Positions 9,315-17,437 of a stretch of 39,399 bases of DNA are shown here, one piece after another. The first letter of the stretch is position 1. Each line of letters begins with the position of its first letter. Below the pieces are notes generated by a model that ran no database searches, was not told where the DNA came from, and worked only from the letters and a program-made list of their open reading frames with translations. Where the stretch lies: NCBI GenBank assembly GCA_913041415.1, contig CAJWHS010000016.1, positions 1 through 39,399 of the forward strand, read 5' to 3'. Both the position numbers and the translations under genes were made by a program. Source of the stretch: an uncultured Acidimicrobiaceae bacterium (lineage in GTDB: Bacteria; Actinomycetota; Acidimicrobiia; Acidimicrobiales; Aldehydirespiratoraceae).

Positions 9315-9629
9315 TCAGGCGTCGGCGTCGCCAGCGGCGAAATCGTCGGCGCCCTCGTCGTCATTCTCGTCGTCGTCATCATCGGTGATGATCTCGGCGA
9401 CCGCACCCTTGGAGATCTTCAGTTCGACCTCCGGGGCGACCTCGAGCCAGATGACCTTGTCCTCGACCTCGGCGATGGCACCGTGGATGCCGGAGTTCGT
9501 GACGACCATCATGCCGACCTCGAGCGACCGGATACGAGCCTGCTGTTCCTTCACCTGACGCTGCTGCGGCCGGATGAGGATGAAGTACATGACCCCGAGC
9601 AGGAGTGCGAGAAAGATCAGACTGCCCAT
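9315..9629 (-). CDS. yajC: Preprotein translocase subunit YajC
   Basis: Small SecDF-associated membrane protein, 104 residues. A single N-terminal transmembrane helix (about 2-19) is followed by the family signature IRPQQRQVKEQQ. A short beta-rich cytoplasmic domain includes GMMVVTNSGIHGAIAEVEDK. The last 28 residues form a strongly acidic tail rich in Asp and Glu, which is unusual in length. AGGA lies about 5 nt before the ATG. It follows tgt by 36 bases, so queA-tgt-yajC-secD-secF may form one unit. Confidence 0.93.
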   Translation of the reverse strand: MGSLIFLALLLGVMYFILIRPQQRQVKEQQARIRSLEVGMMVVTNSGIHGAIAEVEDKVIWLEVAPEVELKISKGAVAEIITDDDDDENDDEGADDFAAGDADA

Positions 9630-9665
9630 GAGATTCCTGACGATCGTGAACGGACCCGGAGGAGG

Positions 9666-10781
9666 CTAGCGGGCGCCCCACACGTCATGGACGCCGAGGC
9701 GGAAGTCCTCGAAAGTTCCTGACCGGATCGCATCAGCCATCCGATCCATGAAACGGAGGAGCCAGGCGACATTATGAAGCGTGATGATCCGCGCCGCCGT
9801 CGGCTCCTTGGTGAGCAGAAGGTGACGCAGATAGCCCTTCGACCACCGGGCGGCGGGGCTTTCGGGCCACGCTGGGTCGAGCGGTTCGGTCGAGGTGGCG
9901 AACTCGGCACGGGTCAGGTTGTAGCGGCCACCGTCGGTCAGAATCGTGCCGTGGCGGGCCAGTCGGGTCGGCAGCACGCAGTCGAACATGTCGACACCCC
10001 GGGCGACCGACTCGACAATGCCGATGGGGTCGCCCAGACCCATGAAATATCGCGGCTGATCGAGTGGGAGGAGATTCATACACGCATCAAGGCCAGAGAG
10101 CATCTCGCCGCGATCCTCCCCCACGCTCAGGCCGCCAACGGCGTAGCCGTCGAAGCCGATCTCGGTCACCTGACGAGCGGACTGTTCGCGCAGCGCTTCG
10201 TCAGTACCGCCTTGCACGATGCCGAACTGGCACTGGCGGCGTGCTGCGTCGGGATGGTCGAGGAAGGCGGCCCGACCTCGTTCCGCCCATCGGCCGGTGC
10301 GTTCGACCGCACTGCGCACAACGCTGAGGTCGGCGATCGACGACGGGCAGACGTCGAGCACCATCTGGATGTCGGCACCGATCTTGGCCTGGACATCGAC
10401 GGCGCCCTCCGGGGTGAGGAGGTGGGTCGAGCCGTCGTAGGTTGATTTGAACGTGGCGCCCTCGTCGGACAGCTCAGGGCCGAGGGAGAAAATCTGGTAG
10501 CCGCCCGAGTCGGTGAGGACGTGACCGTCCCAGTCAGCCATGCCGTGGATGCCACCGAGCGTTTCGACGACGTCAGCACCGGGTCGCATCATGAGGTGGT
10601 AGGTGTTGGCCAGGATGACCTGAGCGCCGAGCGCTTCGACGTCGCTCGCATCGAGATGAACGATCGCTCCGCGGGTGCCGACCGGCATGAAACGCGGGGT
10701 CGTGAACTCGCCACGGGCCGTGGTCACCATGCCGCAGCGGGCCTGCCCATCCCCGGCCGTCTCGACAAAGCTCGCACGCAT
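9666..10781 (-). CDS. tgt: Queuine/preQ1 tRNA-guanine transglycosylase lacking zinc cysteines
   Basis: Enzyme that exchanges guanine-34 of tRNA(GUN) for preQ1 on the queuosine pathway; 371 residues, normal length. Both catalytic aspartate motifs are present: VLTDSGGYQIFSL and GVDMFDCVLPTRLARHG. The bacterial zinc site CxCxxC...H is not intact. The cysteine positions read W305, E307 and A310, while the fourth ligand H336 remains at exactly the expected spacing. Flanking residues align without gaps (EPLDPAWPESPAARWSKGY), so a frameshift does not explain it. The ATG at 10781 gives the usual start MRASFVETAGDGQAR. TAGCAT lies 7 nt upstream. It sits directly downstream of queA, the next enzyme of the pathway. 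It could be a zinc-independent or structurally altered Tgt. Confidence 0.92.
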   Translation of the reverse strand: MRASFVETAGDGQARCGMVTTARGEFTTPRFMPVGTRGAIVHLDASDVEALGAQVILANTYHLMMRPGADVVETLGGIHGMADWDGHVLTDSGGYQIFSLGPELSDEGATFKSTYDGSTHLLTPEGAVDVQAKIGADIQMVLDVCPSSIADLSVVRSAVERTGRWAERGRAAFLDHPDAARRQCQFGIVQGGTDEALREQSARQVTEIGFDGYAVGGLSVGEDRGEMLSGLDACMNLLPLDQPRYFMGLGDPIGIVESVARGVDMFDCVLPTRLARHGTILTDGGRYNLTRAEFATSTEPLDPAWPESPAARWSKGYLRHLLLTKEPTAARIITLHNVAWLLRFMDRMADAIRSGTFEDFRLGVHDVWGAR

Positions 10782-10788
10782 CGAACCG

Positions 10789-10794
10789 ATGCTA
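10789..10794 (-). promoter_or_regulatory. -10 hexamer TAGCAT of tgt (leaderless)
   Basis: TAGCAT on the minus strand is 7 nt (CGGTTCG) from the tgt ATG, within the 29-base gap after queA. No Shine-Dalgarno is seen. It supports the ATG at 10781 over the longer open frame. Confidence 0.55.
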
Positions 10795-10810
10795 CGGGAC
10801 CCGACCGGGC

Positions 10811-11815
10811 TCAACGCTCCAGTAACATGGCGTCGCCGAAACTGAGAAAGCGATAATCCTCGGCAACAGCCGTCTCGTAGAGCGCTCGCCAGCGAGGGCC
10901 GACGAAGCCGTCGACCAGGCACAGCAGCGTCGACTGAGGCAGGTGAAAGTTCGTGAGCAACACGTCGACCGCCTTCCATGCGTACGGGCGTCGAATGAAG
11001 AGGCTGCTTCGGCCCGACTGCTCACCGGTGGCCTTCCACGACTCGAGCGAGCGCACGACGGTGGTGCCGATCGCGACGACTCGCTCGGCTGCCTCTACGG
11101 CGGCGACCGTCTCATCGGGCACCCGGTACCATTCGCTGTGCATCACATGGTCGTCAAGGCGGTCGACCATCACCGGACGGAAGGTGTCGAGGCCGACGGC
11201 GAGTTCCACGGTCCCCATGGTGACGCCGTTCGCCCGCAGCGCCTCGAGAACGGCCGGGGTGAAATGCAGGCCGGCAGTGGGAGCGGCCGCCGAGAGCGGG
11301 CGGTCGGCGTAGACGGTCTGGTACCGGGACGGGTCGTCGATCTGATTTTCGATATACGGCGGAAGTGGCGGAAGCCCGACCTCCGCCAACCGATCGTGCA
11401 AGTCGGCATCGCCCGGGTCGAGACGCACTACTCGACGGCCGTCGCCGAGATCCTCCCCCATCTCGACCGCCAGCCCCTCGGCGGCGATGACGTCGCCGGG
11501 CTTGAGCTTCTTGCTCGGCTTGGCGAGCGCCTCCCACAAACCATCGTCGCGCTCCTCGAGGAGCAGGATCTCCGCTGCGCCACCGGTGGAACGACGGGCC
11601 GGAATCCGAGCGGGCAGGACTTTGGTGTCGTTGACGACAACAAGATCACCGGGATGCAATAGGTCGGGCAGGTCGCGCACATGGCGATGCTCGACACGAT
11701 CGCCTCGGTCGACGAGCAGCCGAGCGGCGTCACGCGGCTCGATCGGTTCCTGGGCGATGCGTTCCGCCGGGAGGTCGTATTCGATGTCGGCGAGCGTTTC
11801 AGGGCGATCCGTCAC
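10811..11815 (-). CDS. queA: S-adenosylmethionine:tRNA ribosyltransferase-isomerase
   Basis: QueA transfers and rearranges the ribose of SAM onto preQ1-modified tRNA to give epoxyqueuosine; 334 residues, normal for the family. Typical features are the N-terminal IEYDLPAERIAQEP, the VVNDTKVLPARI block, the central LPPYIE segment, the AAPTAGLHFTP motif and the C-terminal VDVLLTNFHLPQSTLL. The start is GTG at 11813-11815, with TACCCT 7 nt upstream and no Shine-Dalgarno. It lies between ruvB and tgt. With Tgt downstream, the pair commits the organism to queuosine-type modification, although preQ1 synthesis genes are not in the window. Confidence 0.95.
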   Translation of the reverse strand: MTDRPETLADIEYDLPAERIAQEPIEPRDAARLLVDRGDRVEHRHVRDLPDLLHPGDLVVVNDTKVLPARIPARRSTGGAAEILLLEERDDGLWEALAKPSKKLKPGDVIAAEGLAVEMGEDLGDGRRVVRLDPGDADLHDRLAEVGLPPLPPYIENQIDDPSRYQTVYADRPLSAAAPTAGLHFTPAVLEALRANGVTMGTVELAVGLDTFRPVMVDRLDDHVMHSEWYRVPDETVAAVEAAERVVAIGTTVVRSLESWKATGEQSGRSSLFIRRPYAWKAVDVLLTNFHLPQSTLLCLVDGFVGPRWRALYETAVAEDYRFLSFGDAMLLER

Positions 11816-11822
11816 CCGATCG

Positions 11823-11828
11823 AGGGTA
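11823..11828 (-). promoter_or_regulatory. -10 hexamer TACCCT of queA (leaderless, GTG start)
   Basis: TACCCT on the minus strand lies 7 nt (CGATCGG) before the queA GTG. It sits in the 50-base gap after ruvB. Confidence 0.5.
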
Positions 11829-11865
11829 CGAGTTTTCGCTCACGACCCGCTTGCAAGATTCCCAG

Positions 11866-12927
11866 CTAGTCGTCGGAATCGAACAGGCCACTCTGGGATT
11901 CGGAGCCGGTCGACGTGGCCGGAGGCGGTGCCATGCCCAGGTGGGTATAGGCGGCTGGCGTGGCGACGCGGCCTCGCGGGGTGCGCATCAAGAGGCCCTG
12001 CTGAATGAGGTACGGCTCATAGACGTCCTCGACGGTCTCGGTGGGCTCGCTGACCGAGATGGCGAGGGTCGAGAGACCCACCGGACCACCTCCGAAACGG
12101 CGGCACACCGAATCGAGCACCGCCCGGCTGGCCTTGTCGAGACCGAGCTCATCGACACCGAAGAACGAAAGGCCATCCCTGGCGACCTCGGCTGAGATGT
12201 TGCCGTCGCGTTCGACCTCGGCATAGTCGCGCACCTGGCGCAGCAGTCGGTTGGCGATCCGGGGTGTACCGCGCGAGCGGCGAGCGATCTCATAGGCACC
12301 GCCCTCGTCGATGTCGACCCCAAGGATGCTGGCCGCCCGCATTGCGATCGACTGGAGGTCGTCGACGTCGTAATAGTCGAGGCGGGCCACGAGACCGAAG
12401 CGATCGCGCAGCGGACCGGTGATCAGGCCGGTACGGGTGGTGGCACCGACGAGCGTGAAACGAGCGAGATCCAGCGGGATCGAGCGAGCGGCCGGGCCCT
12501 TGCCAAGCACGACATCGATACGGAAGTCCTCCATCGCGGGATAGAGAACCTCTTCTACGGGGCGAGGCAGGCGATGAATCTCGTCGATGAACAGCACATC
12601 GCCGTCCTCGAGCTTCGAAAGAATCGACGCCAGATCACCTGCTCGTTCGAGGGCCGGGCCCGACGTCACCTGGAGGTTGGTACCCATCTCGGCGGCGATG
12701 ATGTTGGCGAGCGTGGTTTTGCCGAGGCCGGGCGGACCGGCGAAGAGCAGATGGTCGGCGGCTTCGCGACGACGAGCCGCAGCGCCGAGCATGACCCCAA
12801 GATGCCCTTTCAGCTCGGACTGGCCGACGAACTCCGACAGCGTCTTGGGCCGCAGCCCGGGCTCATCGAGCAGCAGGCCGGCATCCTCGGGCTGATCGTC
12901 CGGTGAGAGGAGTTCTTCGCGGGCCAT
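11866..12927 (-). CDS. ruvB: Holliday junction branch migration ATPase RuvB
   Basis: Hexameric AAA+ motor that drives branch migration with RuvA; 353 residues. Walker A is GPPGLGKT at 64-71 and Walker B has D115-E116 in [22 protein letters not shown] is the usual start of the core. Sensor and arginine-finger regions are recognisable ([21 protein letters not shown]), and a winged-helix C-terminal domain ends with [16 protein letters not shown]. An AGGA lies about 8 nt before the ATG. It follows ruvA by 37 bases, giving the order ruvC-ruvA-ruvB as in other actinobacteria. Confidence 0.97.
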   Translation of the reverse strand: MAREELLSPDDQPEDAGLLLDEPGLRPKTLSEFVGQSELKGHLGVMLGAAARRREAADHLLFAGPPGLGKTTLANIIAAEMGTNLQVTSGPALERAGDLASILSKLEDGDVLFIDEIHRLPRPVEEVLYPAMEDFRIDVVLGKGPAARSIPLDLARFTLVGATTRTGLITGPLRDRFGLVARLDYYDVDDLQSIAMRAASILGVDIDEGGAYEIARRSRGTPRIANRLLRQVRDYAEVERDGNISAEVARDGLSFFGVDELGLDKASRAVLDSVCRRFGGGPVGLSTLAISVSEPTETVEDVYEPYLIQQGLLMRTPRGRVATPAAYTHLGMAPPPATSTGSESQSGLFDSDD

Positions 12928-12964
12928 GCGGAGTTCCTAGCAGTCAGGGGCAACAGGCACGGGA

Positions 12965-13573
12965 TCAAACACCCGAAGCGAGCCGACGAAGTGCGTCCTT
13001 GAGCAATCCGCCCACATCGCCCTCGGTGGGCAGGTCGACCAGAACGGCATGGATCTCGTCGGCGCCGTAGCCGAGACCTTCGAGTGCGGTGCGGACATCG
13101 GCTCGGGAATCACCGCCCGCCGACGCCTGTCCGCCGTCTCCGGACGGCACGATGATCTCGCCTTCTGGCAGGTCGAGCTTGGACTTCAGCTCCATCACGA
13201 GCCGGGCCGCCGTCTTCTTCCCGACGCCGGGAACGAGGCAGAGCGCAGCGACATCGTCCTCGGCAACGGCGCGACGCAAGGCGTCGGGACCGTGCACCGA
13301 CAGGATCGCCAAACCGAGGGCCGGGCCGACGCCATGGGCCGAGATCAATGACTCGAACACCCGCCGTTCGGCGATGGTGGCGAAGCCGAAGAGCGTCTCG
13401 GAATCTTCTCGAACGGCGTGGTGCGTGTGCACGAACACCTCGCCGTCGAGTTCGCCGATCGTGACCGAGGTCGACGGCGTGACCTGCACCCGATGACCAA
13501 CACCACCGACCTCGATGAGGAGTTCGCCGTCGGGCCCACGGTCGAGCAGGCGACCACGCAACGAACCGATCAT
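12965..13573 (-). CDS. ruvA: Holliday junction DNA-binding subunit RuvA
   Basis: Tetrameric junction-binding protein, 202 residues. The N-terminal OB domain starts MIGSLRGRLLDRG and contains VGGVGHRVQV. Two helix-hairpin-helix segments follow (GVGPALGLAIL and LVPGVGKKTAARLVMELKSKL). The C-terminal three-helix domain that contacts RuvB is VRTALEGLGYGADEIHAVL. The ATG overlaps the stop of ruvC as ATGA, so translation is coupled. The frame is open further upstream, but the conserved N-terminus fixes this start. Confidence 0.96.
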   Translation of the reverse strand: MIGSLRGRLLDRGPDGELLIEVGGVGHRVQVTPSTSVTIGELDGEVFVHTHHAVREDSETLFGFATIAERRVFESLISAHGVGPALGLAILSVHGPDALRRAVAEDDVAALCLVPGVGKKTAARLVMELKSKLDLPEGEIIVPSGDGGQASAGGDSRADVRTALEGLGYGADEIHAVLVDLPTEGDVGGLLKDALRRLASGV

Positions 13574-14088
13574 GACGCACTCGCTTTCTGAGAGGCGGTG
13601 ACGGCCGCACGGGCACGGCGGCCGGGAACCCGGGCAAGGTGGCACAGCGCCACGGCGGTGGCATCAGCGGCATCGACCGGGGACAACGCGTTGGGCAGGC
13701 CGAGGAGCGTCCGGACCATCTCGCCGATCTCGTGCTTGCCGGCCGATCCGGAGCCGGCGACCGCTTGCTTGATCTCGTTGGGCGAGTACTCGACGACATC
13801 GCAACCCGCAGCGACAGCCTCGGCCATTGCGAGCCCGCTCGCCATCCCGACGCCCATTGCGGTCGAGACGTTGTGCTGGAACAGCACTCGCTCGATCGCC
13901 ACCACGTCGGGGCGGAGTTCCGCGATCAGCGCCCGCAATTCCAACTGAACCTCGGCAAGCCGGTGCGGAAGATCGAGCGCCGGATCGGTGCGGATGACGC
14001 CAGCGGCCACAGCACGAGGCGTGCGGCCGTGCTCGACACAGCCATACCCACAACGGGAGAGCCCCGGGTCGATCCCCAACACGAACAT
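13570..14088 (-). CDS. ruvC: Crossover junction endodeoxyribonuclease RuvC
   Basis: Holliday junction resolvase with an RNase H fold, 172 residues. The four acidic active-site residues are visible: D7 (GIDPGLSRCGYG), E66 (VVAIERVLFQHN), and D139 and D142 (SPVDAADATAVALCH). The ATG at 14088 is the family start (MFVLGIDPG). TAGGGT is 7 nt upstream, so the transcript is probably leaderless, though AGGG within it could also pass as a weak Shine-Dalgarno. It is the first gene of a ruvC-ruvA-ruvB unit. Confidence 0.96.
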   Translation of the reverse strand: MFVLGIDPGLSRCGYGCVEHGRTPRAVAAGVIRTDPALDLPHRLAEVQLELRALIAELRPDVVAIERVLFQHNVSTAMGVGMASGLAMAEAVAAGCDVVEYSPNEIKQAVAGSGSAGKHEIGEMVRTLLGLPNALSPVDAADATAVALCHLARVPGRRARAAVTASQKASAS

Positions 14089-14095
14089 GTGTACG

Positions 14096-14101
14096 ACCCT
14101 A
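14096..14101 (-). promoter_or_regulatory. -10 hexamer TAGGGT of ruvCAB (leaderless)
   Basis: TAGGGT on the minus strand is 7 nt (CGTACAC) from the ruvC ATG, in the 83-base gap after yebC. It is identical to the hexamers before rarA and the ABC exporter. Confidence 0.5.
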
Positions 14102-14171
14102 GCGGGTCATCGAGAACGGGTGGTGCCAGCCGATACGGCAGGTGTGACCGTCAACCTCGCCCCGACGCCGT

Positions 14172-14921
14172 TCAAGCCGACGCTTCGTCCATCAATTCGT
14201 CGCTGACGTACATGTTGCCGTGCACGTCCTGCACGTCGTCGAGATCGTCGAGCAGGTCCATGAGCTTCATCAGCCCTTTCACCTGGGCAACATCGGTGAC
14301 CCCCACGGTGGAGGTCGGAAGCATGGCGAGATCGGCCGACTCGACCGCAATGCCGGCCTCGTCGAGTGCCTCACGAACCTGCGGAAGGTCCGATGGCGGG
14401 GTGGTGACCCGCCACATCTCTCCCTCGTCGACGATGTCTTCGGCGCCCGCATCGAGCGCGACGAGCATGACCTCGTCCTCCTCGACCGACGACGGCACGA
14501 GGAGGACGCCCTTGCGTTCGAACTGCCACGACACTGCGCCGGGCTCGGCAAGCGAGCCACCGTTCTTCGACAGGGTGGAGCGGACGTCGCCCGACGTGCG
14601 GTTGCGGTTGTCGGTGAGGCACTCGATCAACAGCGCAATCCCACCCGGCGCGTAGCCCTCGTAGGTGATCGTCTCGTAGTTGACACCTTCGAGTTCACCC
14701 GTACCGCGCTTGACGGCACGCTCGATCGTGTCGAGCGGCACCGAGTTGTCGCGCGCCTTCTGGAACATGGTGCGCAGGGTCGGGTTGGCGTCTGGATCGC
14801 CGCCGCCCTGACGGGCCGCGACTTCAACCTGCTTAATCAGCTTGGCGAAGAGCTTGCCGCGCTTTGCGTCGGCCGCACCCTTCTTGTGCTTGATCGTCGC
14901 CCACTTGGAATGACCGCTCAC
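14172..14921 (-). CDS. yebC: YebC/PmpR-family protein (TACO1-like)
   Basis: Member of the YebC family, 249 residues, known as transcriptional regulators or as translation factors that relieve ribosome stalling at proline runs. The conserved N-terminus [20 protein letters not shown] follows a GTG start that overlaps the pdxT stop as GTGA. GGDPDANPTLRTMFQKARDN, YEGYAPGGIALLIE and RNRTSGDVRSTLSKNGGSL are family blocks. The last part is an acidic C-terminal domain. The longer open frame upstream would run deep into pdxT and is rejected. The pdxS-pdxT-yebC-ruvC order matches mycobacteria. Confidence 0.95.
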   Translation of the reverse strand: MSGHSKWATIKHKKGAADAKRGKLFAKLIKQVEVAARQGGGDPDANPTLRTMFQKARDNSVPLDTIERAVKRGTGELEGVNYETITYEGYAPGGIALLIECLTDNRNRTSGDVRSTLSKNGGSLAEPGAVSWQFERKGVLLVPSSVEEDEVMLVALDAGAEDIVDEGEMWRVTTPPSDLPQVREALDEAGIAVESADLAMLPTSTVGVTDVAQVKGLMKLMDLLDDLDDVQDVHGNMYVSDELMDEASA

Positions 14922-15553
14922 GGCGTGACCTCCGCTGTCTCGTCGCTGGCCTCCGCCAGACCCTCGGGGAGAAGCCCGGCGTCGATCAACCAACGCCGGT
15001 GAAGTCGGGAGTCGCCCGAGAGCTCCGGATGAAACGATGCCACCGTAACGGGACCGTGCGAGCAGAGCACGGGTTGTCCGTCGACGGCGGCGAGCACGCT
15101 GACATCGTCACCGACCGAGTCGACGACCGGCGCGCGAATGAAGACCCCGTGGAACGGCTCATCGAGCCCGGTGACATCGAGCTCAGCCTCGAAGGAATCG
15201 ATCTGACGGCCATACCCGTTGCGTCGGGACACGATCGGAAGAGCCGACAGGCAGTGCTGGTCGGCGCGGCCGTCCTCGATCCGTTCCGAGCACAGAATCA
15301 TGCCGGCACAGGTACCGAAGACCGGCAGGCCGTCGACCACCCGCTGACGGAGCGGATTGAGCATGTCGCCCTTCACGAGCAGCATCGACATCGTGGTGGA
15401 CTCACCGCCCGGAATGACGATCGCGTCGATCGACGCCAACTGTTCGTTGGTCTTGACCTCACACGCTTCAACACCGAGATCACGAAGGATCGAGAGGTGC
15501 GCAGCGAAGGCGCCCTGGAGCGCCAGGACGCCAACCGTGACCGGGCTGGTCAC
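14918..15553 (-). CDS. pdxT: Pyridoxal 5'-phosphate synthase glutaminase subunit PdxT
   Basis: Class I glutaminase that supplies ammonia to PdxS for de novo PLP synthesis; 211 residues. The nucleophile is C82 in FGTCAGMIL, and the H175/E177 dyad lies in [20 protein letters not shown] and [15 protein letters not shown] are signature blocks. GTG at 15553 overlaps the pdxS stop (GTGA) and is preferred over the TTG one codon upstream. It is coupled on both sides, to pdxS and to yebC. Confidence 0.96.
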   Translation of the reverse strand: MTSPVTVGVLALQGAFAAHLSILRDLGVEACEVKTNEQLASIDAIVIPGGESTTMSMLLVKGDMLNPLRQRVVDGLPVFGTCAGMILCSERIEDGRADQHCLSALPIVSRRNGYGRQIDSFEAELDVTGLDEPFHGVFIRAPVVDSVGDDVSVLAAVDGQPVLCSHGPVTVASFHPELSGDSRLHRRWLIDAGLLPEGLAEASDETAEVTP

Positions 15554-16455
15554 CAACCCCGCTCGGCGAGTTTGGTTTCGAGCGTCGCCATCTCGAGACC
15601 CTTCATCGCATCACCGAGACCGGTCGAGACCTTCGCCAGGATCTGGGGATCCTGGTAGTGGGTGGCGGCCTCGACGATGGCGTTGGCCATCTTGACCGGC
15701 TCGTCGGACTTGAAGATGCCAGAGCCGACGAACACGGCCTGCGCCCCCAGCTGCATCACGAGGGAAGCATCGGCCGGGGTGGCGATGCCGCCTGCGCAGA
15801 ACACCGGCACGGGGAGCTCACCGGTCTCGGCGATCTCCTGGATCAGCGGCAGCGGCGCACGCAACTGCTTGGCCCACTCGAACAGCTCAGCAGAATCGGC
15901 CTGGGTGATCTTGCGGATGTCGCCGTTGATCGAACGGATGTGGCGCACGGCCTCGACCACGTTGCCGGTGCCGGCCTCACCCTTCGATCGGATCATGCAG
16001 GCGCCCTCGCTAATACGACGCAGTGCCTCGCCGAGGTTGGTGGCGCCGCACACAAACGGCACGTCGAACGCGAACTTGTCGATGTGGTGGGTCTCGTCGG
16101 CCGGGGTGAGGACCTCAGACTCGTCGATGTAATCGACGCCGAGCGACTGGAGAATCTGAGCCTCAGCGAAGTGGCCGATTCGGGCCTTGGCCATCACCGG
16201 GATGGAACAGACCTCCTGGATGCCTTGGATCATCTCCGGGTCGGACATGCGGCTGACGCCACCTTCCTTGCGGATGTCGGAGGGCACACGTTCAAGCGCC
16301 ATGACGGCCACGGCGCCAGCGTCTTCGGCAATACGAGCCTGTTCGGGGTTGACGACGTCCATGATGACGCCGCCCTTGAGCATCTCGGCGAGCCCACGCT
16401 TGACGAGGGGACTACCGGTCGATCGCGCCTGGCTGGGAAGGGACTGGTCGGTCAT
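15550..16455 (-). CDS. pdxS: Pyridoxal 5'-phosphate synthase subunit PdxS
   Basis: Lyase subunit of the DXP-independent PLP synthase. It condenses ribose 5-phosphate, glyceraldehyde 3-phosphate and ammonia; 301 residues. Catalytic residues align with the Bacillus subtilis enzyme with a constant offset of nine: D33 (IMDVVNPEQ), K90 ([10 protein letters not shown]) and K158 ([12 protein letters not shown]). The rest is a (beta/alpha)8 barrel with strongly conserved sequence. ATG at 16455 has TAGAAT 6 nt upstream and no Shine-Dalgarno. Confidence 0.97.
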   Translation of the reverse strand: MTDQSLPSQARSTGSPLVKRGLAEMLKGGVIMDVVNPEQARIAEDAGAVAVMALERVPSDIRKEGGVSRMSDPEMIQGIQEVCSIPVMAKARIGHFAEAQILQSLGVDYIDESEVLTPADETHHIDKFAFDVPFVCGATNLGEALRRISEGACMIRSKGEAGTGNVVEAVRHIRSINGDIRKITQADSAELFEWAKQLRAPLPLIQEIAETGELPVPVFCAGGIATPADASLVMQLGAQAVFVGSGIFKSDEPVKMANAIVEAATHYQDPQILAKVSTGLGDAMKGLEMATLETKLAERGW

Positions 16456-16461
16456 TTGCCA

Positions 16462-16467
16462 ATTCTA
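16462..16467 (-). promoter_or_regulatory. -10 hexamer TAGAAT of pdxS-pdxT-yebC
   Basis: TAGAAT on the minus strand, a near-ideal -10, lies 6 nt (TGGCAA) before the pdxS ATG. The likely start is at or one base before the initiation codon. Confidence 0.55.
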
Positions 16468-16620
16468 CTCATCACTCCCCATGACGAGACCTCGGAAGGC
16501 CTGGTCGACGGAGAACTCTTCAATGTCCTTGGGCAGGAGCGTGATCCACCTCGTGCCACGCTCTCGAACAATCTCGTCACCAACGGCCTGTGCCGAAGAG
16601 CCGAAGAGCCGATGCGTCAT
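16465..16620 (-). CDS. Possible small protein of 51 residues (doubtful)
   Basis: In the 258-base gap between the M48-like gene and pdxS a short frame runs from an ATG at 16620 to TAG at 16465. It begins MTHRLFGSSAQAVGDE and ends AFRGLVMGSDE. I do not recognise it. Third-position GC is about 70 percent, lower than its neighbours. Its start codon lies in the last copy of a heptamer repeat that supplies ATGs in successive frames. No Shine-Dalgarno is visible. Its stop lies inside the proposed pdxS -10 element. It could be a decayed gene remnant or chance. Confidence 0.2.
   Translation of the reverse strand: MTHRLFGSSAQAVGDEIVRERGTRWITLLPKDIEEFSVDQAFRGLVMGSDE
16593..16608. repeat. Direct repeat CCGAAGAG x2
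   Basis: Two adjacent copies of an 8-base unit lie just beside the heptamer array, suggesting slippage-prone sequence upstream of pdxS. Confidence 0.6.
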
Positions 16621-16639
16621 GCGTCATGCGTCATGCGTC
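16612..16639. repeat. Tandem heptamer ATGCGTC x4
   Basis: Four perfect head-to-tail copies of a 7-base unit lie about 160 bases upstream of pdxS. On the minus strand each unit reads GACGCAT and the junctions create ATG codons every 7 bases. The unit length is not a multiple of three, so copy-number change would shift frame. Confidence 0.85.
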
Positions 16640-16713
16640 GCAATGCCCCCTAGTCGCTCCAGATGGCGATGAGCGAGCCGAAGTCGACGAATGCCGCTCA
16701 AACTCGACTGCGT

Positions 16714-17418
16714 TTAGAGCTCTCGAAGGGCGTCGACTCGCTCGCCCATCTCGGGCTGGACCGAATCGGTGCCGCTCCCGATCATCCAGAGATGATCGGT
16801 CCTCGCGTTGTGACTGATCCGCGCCGACTCGACGGCCTTCTCGAATGCGGCGGCGAGCGCCGGCGGGTAGCGGGTAAGGCCGACGGCATCAAAGTCGGCT
16901 CGCACGAGCCGGCGATCGTTGAGCAACCGCTTGCGCAAGCCAGCGGCCGCCGGGCCGAGGGCCGGCGACGCAAGCGTCGTGGCCGCCGAAACGCCGTTGC
17001 CGAACAGTGTCATCTGGCGGGCGATGACCGCTTCGACTTCCAACCGTTCGAGCTTGGTGAGCACACCGCGGGTGACGATGAGATGGGTGTCGTCGGGCTT
17101 GCCAACGACAGCGGCGTCGATCGCCGAACTCTCGACGACGTAGAGGACCGGCTCGGCGATGCCGTGGCTGGCACAGATCGACTCGACAAGGCTCTCCAGC
17201 CGAGGCTCGCTTCCCTCGTCGAGCGGGGAGGCCCCGAGCGCACGAAGCGCAGGGCCGACGGCACCGTTGAGCACCCAGAAGAAGAGCGCAGCGCCGACGG
17301 CAACACCGAGCACCAACCCGGCGACGGGGTGGGCGACCACGGCGAGGACGATCGCGACGATCAGGCCGAGCGGTGCCGCAGGAATCGCTGCGAGGGCGCG
17401 GGACGACACGGTGGGCAC
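16714..17418 (-). CDS. M48-like membrane protein lacking the HExxH motif (pseudoprotease)
   Basis: Protein of 234 residues that resembles HtpX/M48 metallopeptidases in layout. Two N-terminal transmembrane helices lie at about 10-50, followed by a soluble domain. VVESSAIDAAVVGKPDDTHLIVTRGVL and LTKLERLEVEAVIA match the segment leading into the active site. Where M48 enzymes have HELAH, this protein has RQMTL (residues 134-138). The downstream glutamate ligand region also reads RLVRADFDAVGLTRYP rather than REYEAD. Catalytic zinc binding is therefore unlikely. GTG at 17418 has GGAG 8 nt upstream and gives a 19-base gap to lemA; longer starts would overlap lemA. LemA-M48 gene pairs are common, so it is probably a scaffold or regulator (inference). 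Confidence 0.8.
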   Translation of the reverse strand: MPTVSSRALAAIPAAPLGLIVAIVLAVVAHPVAGLVLGVAVGAALFFWVLNGAVGPALRALGASPLDEGSEPRLESLVESICASHGIAEPVLYVVESSAIDAAVVGKPDDTHLIVTRGVLTKLERLEVEAVIARQMTLFGNGVSAATTLASPALGPAAAGLRKRLLNDRRLVRADFDAVGLTRYPPALAAAFEKAVESARISHNARTDHLWMIGSGTDSVQPEMGERVDALREL

Positions 17419-17437
17419 GGACAGGGCTCCGGTCGAC

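Noticed and set aside
8113-9558. 481-residue plus-strand frame opposite secD-yajC
   Set aside because: Composition is dominated by Gly/Asp/Arg repeats with no domain; secD and yajC on the other strand are certain.
9840-9900. Frameshift as the reason for missing zinc cysteines in tgt
   Set aside because: Residues before and after align with identical spacing and the histidine ligand is in place, so no compensating indels are indicated.
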